From: Emticicia sp037153985
GTDB taxonomy: Bacteria; Bacteroidota; Bacteroidia; Cytophagales; Spirosomataceae
DNA length: 64,000 bases
Reading direction: 5' to 3'
Assembly (NCBI RefSeq): GCF_037153985.1
Contig: NZ_JBBAYI010000004.1
Coordinates: forward strand, 341,651 to 405,650
Position 1 is the first letter of the stretch, and the number at the start of each line of letters is the position of its first letter. The translations under genes and the position numbers were made by a program. Shown here piece by piece: positions 27,901-36,239 of this stretch. The notes beneath the pieces are model-generated. The model was given only the letters and a program-made list of their open reading frames with translations. It did no database searches and was not told the DNA's origin.

Positions 27901-27937
27901 ATAAAACGGAGAGCGAAAAAATAATTGATTTTTTCAT
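24929..27937 (-). CDS. PVC-type heme-binding (CxxCH) lipoprotein with beta-propeller and HEAT repeats
   Basis: The 1002-residue lipoprotein (lipobox LLASACKQGTN) has a PQQ/soluble-glucose-dehydrogenase-like beta-propeller (about residues 45-430; PTNMDIDAKGRVWICEGYNY, FVADWYDPG), an armadillo/HEAT-like region (430-800) and a C-terminal cytochrome c domain with MYCTTCHLG (heme Cys at about 880). This order matches the Pirellula/Verrucomicrobium-type N-terminal and heme-binding families (TIGR02604, TIGR02603). Such proteins are exported and may oxidise sugar-like substrates or pass electrons, but no substrate is established. A distal Met cannot be assigned with certainty. Confidence 0.9.
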   Translation of the reverse strand: MKKSIIFSLSVLLLASACKQGTNTLPDEEYAKLSEDDRRKVEHALDGIQLADPDLEVTLFASEPMMMNPTNMDIDAKGRVWICEGYNYRNKLNPQNPYNPKGDRILILEDTDKDGKADKTTVFYQGEDINAALGISVLGNKVIVSCSPNVFLFTDENGDDKADKKELIFTNLKGVQHDHAIHAFTFGPDGKLYFNGGNEIETLSDKNGVELKDDLGRPFSSYRQGKIFRCNPDGSNVEILAHNFRNNYEVALDSYGRMWQSDNDDDGNKGVRINYVMDYGNYGYKDEITGASWQERRTNWENEIPLRHWHLNDPGVVPNLLQTGAGSPTGMIVYEGDLLPEKYHNQVIHCDAGPNIVRSYAVEKNGAGFKATINNILDGSKRDQWFRPSDVAMAPDGSVFVADWYDPGVGGHAMGDSVRGRIYRIAPKGEDYSVPTFDFATPEGCVKALQNPNLAVRYLAWTKLNSWQKKAEDALTDLWESDNSRMRARALWLLGNIKGEEKKYIDAALADKDEDIRITGIRLARELKMVDMATFKKLAQDPSPQVRREVALAIRHNTDPAAAEIWTTLANQYDGKDRWYLEALGIAADNQWDSFFAKYIAQTGDKWKTDAAAKDIVWRSRSTDNVYRLAELATTTDGDAKLRYFRAFDFQTNPEKTKVLLGMLNGGKAPADIMTLVFKHLDIEIAKKDPLYAKLLPTVLKSIQSPSDFLDIVKRYQLKNQSERLVNIAMTDSIYGGEAAKLQVRINGLGEFQKLTRSKDEKVVLQAIDRYGSVDDKPVTDYLITLFNNKNLSLAIRERAMNAMNGWNSEEILWELVKANKVPEEVMPIAKRLMLGTWHGDIRTEAMKMFGADVDKSVGSINDLVKIAGDANKGHEVFKMYCTTCHLGKGEGVNFGPALSEIGSKLSKEGLYSAIMNPSQGISFGFEGFRIKLKNGTDVDGMILTKTENEITMKQLGNPNPTTYKRAEIASIEAQKESLMPKFPLQKQELVDLVEYLSTLKK

Positions 27938-28021
27938 GAAACAGGTTGTCGTTATAGCTTGAATAGATACGCTAAAATTATGTAATAAGTGTTAACTTGA
28001 CAAATAAAAAATATCTTCGTA

Positions 28022-29203
28022 TCAGTTTTTTAAAGAAACTATTCCTTTCTCAGACCCTAATATGCGTTTGGCCCGCAGGTATCGGGCAGCATTGCCAGCA
28101 TCATAATTAGGGCAGTCTTTGTCAAAACTACTTACCCGCACCATCCCTGACGAATGAATAAACTCGTTGTTACCTATCCACATACCTACATGTACCACCC
28201 TTTCGGGTTTTTCCGGCGTTGCTTTTTCGCCAAAGAAAAGCAGGTCGCCTACTTTCAGGTTTTCAAAGGCTACATCTTCCCCTATGAGGGCTTGTTGAGA
28301 GGCATCACGCGGCAACAAAATGCCGTTTGTCTGATATACCATGCGCATATAACCGCTGCAATCAACGCCTTTCCATGAGGTTCCACCCCACAAATATGGC
28401 AAGCCAATCATACGATACGCCGTTTTGGTAAGTGCTTCGGGGGTAGGGGTAGTCAGTTTTTTCCATTCCTGATAGGCAATTACCTCACGTTTTTGCACAA
28501 AACCTTTCCGGTTATCAGGGTAGGCAATTTCATAAAACTCGGTAAGTGTATCTTTTACTGCTAGCAAGTCGCCCCAAGTCAGGTCCGATACCGTCTGTGT
28601 ATTTTCATCGGCTTCGGCATAAGCAAAACCAAAAGGCTTGGCAAACATAAGTTTAGTTTGTGTCTGGGCAAGCTCAAGGTCGTTTTTATTAAAACGTTTA
28701 ATAGTGCCTCCTTCTACCCAGCCAATGTAATTATCAGGTGTTTGTACCAGATACCAGTAACGGTCTTTATCGAGTACCTTTAAAGTAGTGCCCAACAAGG
28801 TTTGTGTGGCCAGTTCGGCCGATTCTTTAGGTAGTGTACGGATATTGGCTACCGAAACATTTACTAAAGCATAAATTTTGCCATCCAGTTCGTCTTCGTC
28901 AGGCAAAACCCTGATGCCATCAATTAGAGTAAAACCATTGTTTTTGAGGCGATTGAGCAATTCTTTTTTAGCTAGTGGCAAGTTTGTTTTACCTACTATG
29001 CGATTGCTGTCTAGTTCGGCCTGAAAAATAGCCACCCTTTTATCGGGCGCATATTTTTTTTTAACCTGTTCAATAATTGCCTGCGCGCCAGCATGAGCAG
29101 TGGTTGCATTACTTTGGGGTGTCTGGGCAATAACAACACTACTCAAACAGCAGATTAATGATAACAGAATTAATGGGTTACGAGTGTTTAAGGAATAATA
29201 CAT
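28022..29203 (-). CDS. NlpC/P60 family cell-wall peptidase with SH3 domains
   Basis: The 393-residue exported protein has a signal peptide (LILLSLICCLSSVVIAQ), bacterial SH3-type segments (VSVANIRTLPKESAELATQTL through EGGTIKRFNK, and a second about 200-260), and a C-terminal NlpC/P60 domain with Cys in GVDCSGYMRMVY, His in RVVHVGMWIG and a third polar residue in NEFIHSSG. Enzymes of this type cut D-gamma-glutamyl-meso-diaminopimelate bonds in peptidoglycan. It lies 11 bp from the thiL gene and probably follows it in one transcript; that link is positional, not functional. Confidence 0.88.
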   Translation of the reverse strand: MYYSLNTRNPLILLSLICCLSSVVIAQTPQSNATTAHAGAQAIIEQVKKKYAPDKRVAIFQAELDSNRIVGKTNLPLAKKELLNRLKNNGFTLIDGIRVLPDEDELDGKIYALVNVSVANIRTLPKESAELATQTLLGTTLKVLDKDRYWYLVQTPDNYIGWVEGGTIKRFNKNDLELAQTQTKLMFAKPFGFAYAEADENTQTVSDLTWGDLLAVKDTLTEFYEIAYPDNRKGFVQKREVIAYQEWKKLTTPTPEALTKTAYRMIGLPYLWGGTSWKGVDCSGYMRMVYQTNGILLPRDASQQALIGEDVAFENLKVGDLLFFGEKATPEKPERVVHVGMWIGNNEFIHSSGMVRVSSFDKDCPNYDAGNAARYLRAKRILGSEKGIVSLKN

Positions 29204-29213
29204 TACTATATAA

Positions 29214-30242
29214 TTATTGTAAGTGATTCCAGCCCTGTGCTTTAATAGCTACTTTGTTTCCGCTTTTTAATACCAGTTCTACATTTTTGTCGGCTGTAAT
29301 AAAGCCAATCGGCGAAACATCGGCTACATTTTTGATTTTATCAAAGTCGGTTTGTTTAACTGTAAATAACAGTTGATAATCTTCGCCGCCGTTCAATGCT
29401 GCCGTAATGGGGCTTACATTCATTTCTGAAGCCGCCAGCATGGTAATGTCTTCAATGGGGAGTTTGTCTTCAAATATTAAGGCACCTACACCCGATTGTG
29501 TACTAATGTGCATAATTTCAGAAGCTAGCCCATCCGAAATATCAATCATTGAGGTAGGAACTACGCCAAGTTCGGCCAGTTCATGAATGATGTCTGTACG
29601 GGCTTCGGGTTTTAATTGTCTCCCAACCAGAAAAGATTTATCTTCCAACTCTGGTTGCATTTCAGGATTCGCCAGATATACTTGTTTCTCCCGTTCAAGT
29701 GCCTGTAAGCCGAAATAAGCCGCGCCGAGGTCGCCCGTTACGCACAGAATATCGTTGGCTTTGGCACCGTTCCGATACACAATTTTGTCTTTCTCAACAA
29801 ACCCCGTAACTGTAACTGAAATAACCAGACCCGACCGTGAAGCCGATGTGTCGCCTCCGATTAAATCCACTTGGTAATCCTCGCAGGCATATTTAATTCC
29901 TTCATATAATTCGTCGATAGCTTCCACCGATATTCGGTTACTGAGGCCAATACTAACGGTTATTTGCTTAGGAATGCCATTCATGGCAGCAATATCAGAT
30001 ATATTCACGGCCACTGCCTTGTAGCCCAGATGCCGAAGCGGTGTATAAGACAAATCGAAATGGATTCCTTCCAGCAGCATATCGGTTGATACGAGCAGGT
30101 ATTTATCGCCGGCATCAATAACGGCGGCGTCATCGCCCATGCCTGTAACTGATTCCGAATTTTGTAAAGTAAACTTTGCTTTTATGCGGTCAATGAGGCC
30201 AAACTCTCCTAAGGTGTTCAATTCTGTTCTTTCCATAGCCAT
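29214..30242 (-). CDS. thiL: Thiamine-monophosphate kinase
   Basis: ThiL phosphorylates thiamine monophosphate to the active diphosphate. The 342-residue protein contains the conserved MGDDAAVID, TDMLLEGIHFDL, AVNISDIAAMNGIPK, LIGGDTSAS and MIDISDGLASE motifs of the PurM-like superfamily, including the Mg-binding aspartates; length is normal. Met3 is an alternative start. A TATCTTTG box (30288-30281 on minus) lies 38 nt upstream. It sits just upstream of the NlpC/P60 gene. No TPP riboswitch pattern was found in the upstream region. Confidence 0.92.
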   Translation of the reverse strand: MAMERTELNTLGEFGLIDRIKAKFTLQNSESVTGMGDDAAVIDAGDKYLLVSTDMLLEGIHFDLSYTPLRHLGYKAVAVNISDIAAMNGIPKQITVSIGLSNRISVEAIDELYEGIKYACEDYQVDLIGGDTSASRSGLVISVTVTGFVEKDKIVYRNGAKANDILCVTGDLGAAYFGLQALEREKQVYLANPEMQPELEDKSFLVGRQLKPEARTDIIHELAELGVVPTSMIDISDGLASEIMHISTQSGVGALIFEDKLPIEDITMLAASEMNVSPITAALNGGEDYQLLFTVKQTDFDKIKNVADVSPIGFITADKNVELVLKSGNKVAIKAQGWNHLQ

Positions 30243-30290
30243 TTTACGCTGTTTTTTACAGCAATTTTTTATTTTTTATGCAAAGATAAA

Positions 30291-30318
30291 AAAAGGTGAG
30301 CTTTTAGGCCCACCTTTT
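30291..30318 (-). terminator. Terminator of the minus-strand lipoprotein gene
   Basis: aaaaggtg (30291-30298) pairs with cacctttt (30311-30318); read on minus the second arm is followed by a T run extending from 30290 down. It lies 28 bases beyond the stop codon at 30346. Confidence 0.75.
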
Positions 30319-30345
30319 CTCAAGACTTTGTGATGTCTGTTAATG

Positions 30346-30783
30346 TTATTGTGTTACCAGCGTATAAGTATTAATGGTATTACCTGTTTTCTGGCTCGCC
30401 GAAGTACGTGTAAGTATCAACTGAGTATCATTGATAGAGTCAATCGTGAACTCGATAGTTCCGCCCGTACCTGTCGGCACAGGGCTTAGGTTTTTGAGTA
30501 CCAACTTAGTATCTCCTACCACTTCGTATTGCCCTGAGAAAGTATTCCCATCAAATTCGATTAACGTAACTGCAGGGGCAAGCAATAGCCTCAACTGAAA
30601 ACTTGAGTAACCGGGTTTCGTATTGTTTGCTGCTCCTTTGCTGTATACAATTGCGCTGCCTTCTTTTACTGTGCTGGCTGTCCAGTTTTTCTTGATTTTT
30701 TCTGTTACAGGCACAGTTTTAGTTTTTCCGCACGAAAAGATGAAAAAACTACAAGCAAACAATAGAACGGCAATCTTTTTCAT
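30346..30783 (-). CDS. Small lipocalin-like lipoprotein, hypothetical
   Basis: The 145-residue protein has a signal with lipobox IFSC (Cys18) and a beta-rich body: KNWTASTVKEGSAIVY, SSFQLRLLLAPAVTLIEFDG, GTIEFTIDSINDTQLILTRTS. The pattern resembles the lipocalin-like DUF4923/5004-type domains common in Bacteroidetes (a W near the first strand and a closing 'TYTLV' strand), but a family cannot be fixed. It stands alone between thiL and the cytochrome b5-like gene, with its own terminator. Confidence 0.65.
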   Translation of the reverse strand: MKKIAVLLFACSFFIFSCGKTKTVPVTEKIKKNWTASTVKEGSAIVYSKGAANNTKPGYSSFQLRLLLAPAVTLIEFDGNTFSGQYEVVGDTKLVLKNLSPVPTGTGGTIEFTIDSINDTQLILTRTSASQKTGNTINTYTLVTQ

Positions 30784-31009
30784 AGAATGTATTTTTTGAA
30801 TTTAATAGTTCAATTTCTTTAGTGAGTGTTACCACAGCAAAGCTGTACGCTTTGGCAAATATGGCTTAAATATAAGCGAAAAAAAAATCTTCTTCTTAAT
30901 AATGACGTATTTTTTGCCCTAATGGTTGTAAGGATTTATGCCTGAAAACGAATTATTGTTGATTTTCATTGTTTGCATTCATAATTCTTTACGAACTTTG
31001 CCGAAAATA

Positions 31010-31252
31010 ATGAGTAGTATCTTGAAAGAATTTACCCGAAACCAGCTGGCACTTCGTAACGGGCAAGACAAAGAGGAAATCTGGGTAGCCTATGAGGGTG
31101 TCATTTATGATGTGACCGAATCAAGACTTTGGCGGAAAGGCAAGCATTATGAGCATTGGGCTGGGCAAGACCTGACCGAAGAACTGAAAGATGCCCCGCA
31201 TACGGCGCGTGTTTTCCAGAAATTCAAGGCAGTAGGTAAACTTATTGTCTGA
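31010..31252 (+). CDS. Cytochrome b5-like heme/steroid-binding domain protein
   Basis: From the ATG at 31010 the product has 80 residues: MSSILKEFTRNQLALRNG, then EIWVAYEGVIYDVTES, GKHYEHWAGQDLTEELKDAPHTARVFQKF and AVGKL. The His in EHWAGQ and His in APHTARV occupy the heme-ligand positions of this short prokaryotic family, which lacks the HPGG of classical cytochrome b5. An upstream in-frame ATG at 30938 would add 24 non-conserved residues and is less likely. No signal peptide, so it should act in the cytoplasm. Confidence 0.82.
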   Translation: MSSILKEFTRNQLALRNGQDKEEIWVAYEGVIYDVTESRLWRKGKHYEHWAGQDLTEELKDAPHTARVFQKFKAVGKLIV

Positions 31253-31361
31253 ATTTTAGGGCAAAGTTTTTATAACTCCTGCAAAAAAGGCTTTGGCCTA
31301 CCCAATAAGATTTACTACTTATTTAACAAAATCAGTTACGAAATTTAACTAGTTATTTCTC

Positions 31362-31604
31362 ATGAAACTTATTGAAGCAGTTATACTTTTTGCCAGTCTG
31401 GCTTTCCTGATTATGTTTGTCGACCAAGCCCTTTATAAAAAAGTTGCGTTGAAAGACAGCTACTTTTTTCTGATGTTTTCGGTGGCAGGTTTCCTTTACT
31501 ACACGTATCGTCGTGGACTTAGAAAAATTAAAGAAAAGCAAGAGGAAGAAGCCAAAAAAGCTGAAAAACCTAAAAAAATAGAGCAACGCCTTAAAAAAAA
31601 ATAA
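31362..31604 (+). CDS. Small membrane protein, hypothetical
   Basis: The 80-residue product has two hydrophobic stretches (about residues 4-21 and 34-48) and a highly charged C-terminal half rich in Lys and Glu, likely a coiled coil in the cytoplasm. No family was recognised. Its last 14 bases overlap the 3-prime end of the convergent UbiA-like gene. Confidence 0.6.
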   Translation: MKLIEAVILFASLAFLIMFVDQALYKKVALKDSYFFLMFSVAGFLYYTYRRGLRKIKEKQEEEAKKAEKPKKIEQRLKKK

Positions 31605-32424
31605 GGCAGAGCGGCAACCAGAACACCATTTCGCCTAGCCAGCGATAGCGTTGATTAACCGAAAGATAAGCAGGTAGAAACACAATAAGCATAGAGGCCA
31701 GCGCCATGAGCCACTCAACGAAAAATACCTGTTTTAGATAGGGGGTATCTGCCAGTAAATAAGAAATGCCCATCCAGAGCATTATACAAACCACCCATAT
31801 TCTGCTGTTGGTACTGCCGATTTTTCGGGCAAGATTTTTTGCATTCGGATTCTCGTTTGACTCATAAACCGAGAAAACCAGTATACTCTGGTGAACAAGC
31901 CCTACAAAATTTAGGGCAGCTATATAAGCCCCTAAGCCTAAATGCTGTTTCATAGCAAAAGCACTTCCAAAAACAGGTAGGGCGTACAATACAGCCGTGA
32001 GAATCTCTTTGTAATAATGATAAGCCGAATCGGCTGGTTTTTTGTGTAAAAGCCAGAAATATCCTATAAGCAAAACCGAGAAAAATGCACCAAACCAACG
32101 CACCGGATACGGCAGAAACAGAATTAAAGCCAAAGCAATAAAAAACAATATAATAAGCAGTACCTGAAGGTAGTATTGATGCCTGAAATAAAATTCATGC
32201 CGCACATCGTTTGGGGTAGCTTTGAGGTTGTCTAGCAGTCTATCAAAAACATAAACTATCCATGTACTGATGCCCAATATCAACAAGGTGGCCGAGTTAG
32301 GCGAGCTTTGGCCGTCGGGCATTTGCCAGAACATCCAGCTACTGGCCACAGCCCCTATCACAACATCAAGGCTGAGGTAATGGCATATACGAAGAACATT
32401 GATAACAGATGTTTTCATAAGCAT
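31591..32424 (-). CDS. UbiA-like polytopic membrane protein
   Basis: The 277-residue protein has about eight transmembrane helices. The segment WIVYVFDRLLDN resembles the first aspartate motif of UbiA prenyltransferases (N/DxxxD), and the protein has the overall pattern of that superfamily, but the second Asp motif was not found, so catalytic function is doubtful. The product is therefore called UbiA-like only. Its start lies 23 bp from the end of the MOSC gene on the same strand; its 3-prime end overlaps the small convergent gene by 14 bases. Confidence 0.6.
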   Translation of the reverse strand: MLMKTSVINVLRICHYLSLDVVIGAVASSWMFWQMPDGQSSPNSATLLILGISTWIVYVFDRLLDNLKATPNDVRHEFYFRHQYYLQVLLIILFFIALALILFLPYPVRWFGAFFSVLLIGYFWLLHKKPADSAYHYYKEILTAVLYALPVFGSAFAMKQHLGLGAYIAALNFVGLVHQSILVFSVYESNENPNAKNLARKIGSTNSRIWVVCIMLWMGISYLLADTPYLKQVFFVEWLMALASMLIVFLPAYLSVNQRYRWLGEMVFWLPLCLIFF

Positions 32425-32447
32425 AGCAATAATTGAGCGCCGATGCC

Positions 32448-33257
32448 TTAAGCAGGTAGCAGCACTATTTCGTCGCCTAATTTAATTTTGCCTTTCTCTA
32501 ATACCAGTATATTCTGCCCAAAAAGAATTTTATTGCCATTTTTGCGGTATTGAGCCAGCGTTTTCAGCGGTTCTTTCCCTTTTTCGGCTGTTTCGGGGTT
32601 AATGGTGGTTAATACACAACGCGCACAAAGTTTTACGCCGGCAAGTTTGGTATTACCTACCCGAAAATGACCGAACTGGTCTTCGTCATGTGCTTGCCCA
32701 CCCGTAAAAACCAGATTAGGACGAAAACGCTTCATTGTGATTTTTTCGTCCAGACGCTCATTTAAGGCATCCAGACTTGCCTGTCCGATAATCAGAATCG
32801 GGTAAGCATCTGCAAAGCTCGTATGTTCTTCGCCTGTAATGGCATATCTGGGGTCGGTTGGCCTGACCGAATCATCCGGCTGATAAAACAAGCGTGTTTC
32901 TTTCCCTAAAACCTCGGTAAACCACGCATCGGCTTCGTCGTTTACCCTGACGGCACTCACAGTATCATCCCAGATTCGTATGGTATGGGTATCGCTAGTT
33001 TGAGGCAAAAACGGAACTTTCAGCGGTCGGATTTCTTTCTTTCTGTGGCTTACTTTCAGGCCATCGGCTTCAATAGCCACATCAATCAGGGCCATTTGTT
33101 CATGTTCGCGTTGGGTCATAAAAACATCCTCATTATCAGCAAGTACCCAACGCCTGTCATATTGTAAGCCGCGGTCTTCCACCTGCGCTTCTGTAAGCGA
33201 AATACCACCTAAAGATTTTATAGGGTAAATATTTATTTCGGAAATAATAATGGCCAT
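32448..33257 (-). CDS. MOSC domain-containing protein (MOSC_N plus MOSC)
   Basis: The 269-residue protein has an N-terminal beta-barrel domain (residues 1-110; EINIYPIKSLGGISL, DRRWVLAD) and a MOSC domain (about 120-265) with the sulfur-carrying Cys in VKLCARCVLTTINPETA. Such proteins are homologues of the MOCO sulfurase C-terminal domain and of mARC, so a molybdenum-cofactor or N-reduction role is plausible. No moa or moe genes lie nearby, so the partner reaction is unknown. Confidence 0.85.
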   Translation of the reverse strand: MAIIISEINIYPIKSLGGISLTEAQVEDRGLQYDRRWVLADNEDVFMTQREHEQMALIDVAIEADGLKVSHRKKEIRPLKVPFLPQTSDTHTIRIWDDTVSAVRVNDEADAWFTEVLGKETRLFYQPDDSVRPTDPRYAITGEEHTSFADAYPILIIGQASLDALNERLDEKITMKRFRPNLVFTGGQAHDEDQFGHFRVGNTKLAGVKLCARCVLTTINPETAEKGKEPLKTLAQYRKNGNKILFGQNILVLEKGKIKLGDEIVLLPA

Positions 33258-33430
33258 CTTTACTTATATTTTTTCTGATACAACATTTCTACTTGAAAAT
33301 CGTTTGAGTTATTAGGTCAAACATATAAATTGGAGAAATTTTCTAAGGCATTGATTAAAATCTCTGTTCTGTTTGCAATAGCTACAACATATAAAAATCG
33401 TGGGCGTGAGAGAGGCCCTACATTTAACCC

Positions 33431-35455
33431 ATGAAAAGAACATTTTATATCTTTACTTTTTTACTCTTGTCGCATGGTGTTTTTGCACAATTGCAATTAT
33501 ATAAACGCGGGCTAGCAAGTTTCGATAAAGGCCAATATGATTTAGCTATCAAAGATTTAGCAAAGGTAACCAATATTGCCGAAAGTGAAAAAGCTAATCT
33601 GTACTACAAAATTGCGGAGTCTTTTCGTTTATCGAATCGTTGGGTCGAGGCTGTTCCGTACTACGAAAAAGCCTTTGAAGCTAAACTGGCTATACCTGAG
33701 GCACATTTTCATTATGCTTTTGCCCTGAAAGCTGCCGAAAAGTATGACCTCGCACTGAAAGAGCTACAACAGTTTATTGATTCTAAAAGTACTATCAAGG
33801 CATACAACGAAAAGGCGTATCGTGAAGTAAATACCCTGAAACTGATTGATGACCTGAAGAAAAAACAAACCGATATTGCGTTTAAAAACTTCTCTCAACT
33901 TAATACGGCGGGGGCTGAGTTTTCGCCTGTGGTACACGGTGACGAGCTTGTTTTTACGGCTTCCCGCAAAAGTAAAATGTATGCCAATGGCTTGCCTTTT
34001 GTCGGAATTTACAAAGTAAAGTTTGCCCGAAGCATGGCAGAAATAGGAAAAGCCGAGAAATTCAGTGAGGCTATTTTTGATGAAGAACGTAACGAAGGAA
34101 CGCCCACTTTCTCGCCTGACGGTAAAACCATGATTTATGCCAGAGGAAACACTGGTAAAAGAAAAGATTTGTCGCCAGATATGGATTTGTATATCTCGCG
34201 TTATGTAGACGGAACCGGCTGGACAGAACCCCGCTATGTGAGTGCTTCGGACTCTGCTAGTTGGGATGGTTGCCCTGCGTTCTCGCGTGATGGCAAAACC
34301 ATTTATTTTGCTTCAAATCGGCCGGGAGGGCTGGGAGGAATAGATCTTTACAGAGTAAACATGGATGCCTCGGGGCGTTTCGGGAATCCGGTTAATCTGG
34401 GTAAAGAAATAAACACCGCAGGCGATGAGATGTTTCCGTATGTATCGGAAGACGGAAAACTTTACTTTGCCTCTGATGGCCACCCAGGGCTTGGCAAGTT
34501 GGATTTATTTGTGGCGATTCGGTCAGGTGGGAAAATTACAGTAGAAAACATGGGTGCGCCTTACAATTCAAATATGGATGACTTCGGGTTGGTAATGAGT
34601 AAAAAAGGAGATATTTTTTTCTCATCGAACAGGGCAGGGGGTAGTGGCGATGACGACATTTATTACTATGAAGCACCACAAAAAACCGAACTGGCAGAAA
34701 ATGACCCTAGCAAAACACCTTTGATTCCGATTAATACGCCTGAAACCTCGAACAAGCCGCTTGATATTAAAACAGTACGTTATTTTCTGGCGGGTACTAT
34801 CTATACCAAAAATGCCAATAACGAGAATATCCCGCTTGATTCTGTAAGTGTAAAAATAATTTCTACGGGGCAAGATACACCCGTAGCTGAAATAACTACA
34901 CGCAAAGATGGGAAGTTTGGCCCTATTGCTGTGCAGGAAGATGGCGACTATGTGATTGTGGGTAGTAAAAAAGATTATCTGGCTAAGCGTGAAGATTTCT
35001 CTATGTTTGGTAGGGCTATTCCGCAGGCACTCCTGAACAAGCCTGTTACTGACACTACCTTTTACACCTCTCTGACCCTCGACCAGATTATGATTGATAA
35101 AACATTCAGGGTTGAGAATATTTACTATGATTTGGATAAATGGGACATCAGACCGGATGCCGCTATTGAACTAGATAAACTGGTGCAGTTACTGAACGAT
35201 AACCCTACAATTAAAATTGAATTGGGTTCTCATACTGACTCACGGTCGAGCGAGATTTACAACTTGCGTTTGTCACAAAAACGTGCCGAATCGGCCGTAA
35301 ACTATATTGTGTCGAAAGGTATTGACAGAGAACGTATTACTGCAAAAGGTTACGGCGAAAGCGAATTGCTGATAAAAAATGCCAAAACAGAAGAAGAACA
35401 TCAGACAAACCGCCGTACTGAATTTAAAATTGTAGGCATAGAAGGTGCAGAATAA
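33431..35455 (+). CDS. PorE-like T9SS protein: TPR, PD40 beta-propeller, CRD and OmpA C-terminal domain
   Basis: The 674-residue protein has a signal peptide (MKRTFYIFTFLLLSHGVFAQ), TPR repeats (about residues 20-150; ANLYYKIAESFRLSNRWVEA), WD40-like PD40 blades (TPTFSPDGKTMIYARG, CPAFSRDGKTIYFASN, FPYVSEDGKLYFASD), a CarboxypepD-regulatory-like segment and a C-terminal OmpA peptidoglycan-binding domain (YYDLDKWDIRP, GSHTDSRSSEIYNLRLSQKRAE). This exact order and length fits PorE (PG1058) of the type IX secretion and gliding apparatus, though here a cleavable SPI signal replaces the lipobox. It should tether the complex to the cell wall. A terminator follows. Confidence 0.85.
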   Translation: MKRTFYIFTFLLLSHGVFAQLQLYKRGLASFDKGQYDLAIKDLAKVTNIAESEKANLYYKIAESFRLSNRWVEAVPYYEKAFEAKLAIPEAHFHYAFALKAAEKYDLALKELQQFIDSKSTIKAYNEKAYREVNTLKLIDDLKKKQTDIAFKNFSQLNTAGAEFSPVVHGDELVFTASRKSKMYANGLPFVGIYKVKFARSMAEIGKAEKFSEAIFDEERNEGTPTFSPDGKTMIYARGNTGKRKDLSPDMDLYISRYVDGTGWTEPRYVSASDSASWDGCPAFSRDGKTIYFASNRPGGLGGIDLYRVNMDASGRFGNPVNLGKEINTAGDEMFPYVSEDGKLYFASDGHPGLGKLDLFVAIRSGGKITVENMGAPYNSNMDDFGLVMSKKGDIFFSSNRAGGSGDDDIYYYEAPQKTELAENDPSKTPLIPINTPETSNKPLDIKTVRYFLAGTIYTKNANNENIPLDSVSVKIISTGQDTPVAEITTRKDGKFGPIAVQEDGDYVIVGSKKDYLAKREDFSMFGRAIPQALLNKPVTDTTFYTSLTLDQIMIDKTFRVENIYYDLDKWDIRPDAAIELDKLVQLLNDNPTIKIELGSHTDSRSSEIYNLRLSQKRAESAVNYIVSKGIDRERITAKGYGESELLIKNAKTEEEHQTNRRTEFKIVGIEGAE

Positions 35456-35475
35456 CAAAAGTGTCTGAATAAATA

Positions 35476-35522
35476 ACTTCGGGGCTTATTATGTAAAATA
35501 CTCACATAATAAGCCCCGAAGT
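35476..35522. terminator. Long bidirectional terminator
   Basis: A 19-bp perfect stem (35476-35494 with 35504-35522) around a 9-nt loop stands between convergent genes. A short T run follows on plus, and A residues precede on the left for minus-strand use. Confidence 0.85.
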
Positions 35523-35556
35523 TTTGCATAATAAATGGCAAATAATACAAATAGGC

Positions 35557-36120
35557 TTAATTTAAACGTCTCATAATAAGCCCTTTTATTAACTCATAAA
35601 ATACATTTGGTTTCAGGGTTCGCCAGTTATCAAGTTGCAGCGTACCACCAAAGTTAATGTAGGAGTCAAGATGATAACGCCTGAATTCTTCCAGAATGAA
35701 ATCTCTGAAATTGACGGCTGCTATCCAGCCATCCTCTATATCTTCAAACCATTCTTCGTAGTAGTCTTCTTCGCCGCCATGAAACTGAAAAATATTTTCA
35801 CCTATCAGTATGTACTGGTTAATTCCTTGTTTGTTAAGTTTGTCGATAACAGTTCTTTTCAGGAACATAATATCGTTATGCAAAGTATCATTCCATTCAC
35901 CAAAAAGCTCAATAACAGCATAACGCAAGATATAATCAACCATCAGTATTTTACAGTATAAAGTCTCCGAACCGATGTAGTCCCAGTTAGGGTCAATATA
36001 ATAGCCATAGATGGTATCCTGATACTCTATGCCATACGAGCGGCCGTAAAAAGGAGATTTTTCGTCGTCTTCTGCCTGATAATATCTTTGCCAGTTATAA
36101 AAAGGTTCTATTTCGTGCAT
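35557..36120 (-). CDS. Hypothetical protein, acidic and aromatic-rich
   Basis: The 187-residue product has no signal peptide. It is rich in Tyr, Trp, Phe, Asp and Glu (motifs PFYNWQRYYQAEDDEKSPFY, EEDYYEEWFEDIEDGW), with a short C-terminal basic patch (LIMRRLN). No family was recognised. The density of aromatic and acidic residues resembles Bacteroidetes-specific conserved hypothetical proteins; the function is unknown. It lies upstream of the PLP enzyme gene on minus, but the 119-bp spacing does not suggest tight coupling. Confidence 0.7.
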   Translation of the reverse strand: MHEIEPFYNWQRYYQAEDDEKSPFYGRSYGIEYQDTIYGYYIDPNWDYIGSETLYCKILMVDYILRYAVIELFGEWNDTLHNDIMFLKRTVIDKLNKQGINQYILIGENIFQFHGGEEDYYEEWFEDIEDGWIAAVNFRDFILEEFRRYHLDSYINFGGTLQLDNWRTLKPNVFYELIKGLIMRRLN

Positions 36121-36239
36121 AAGAAAAGTGTGGTTTTGAGCTATTGATTTTATTTACTTTATAACGCCCACACATTTGGTTTAATTATTAGTATTGCCTT
36201 TTGACCAATAAACTTGCCGATTACTCCCAGATAAATAAG

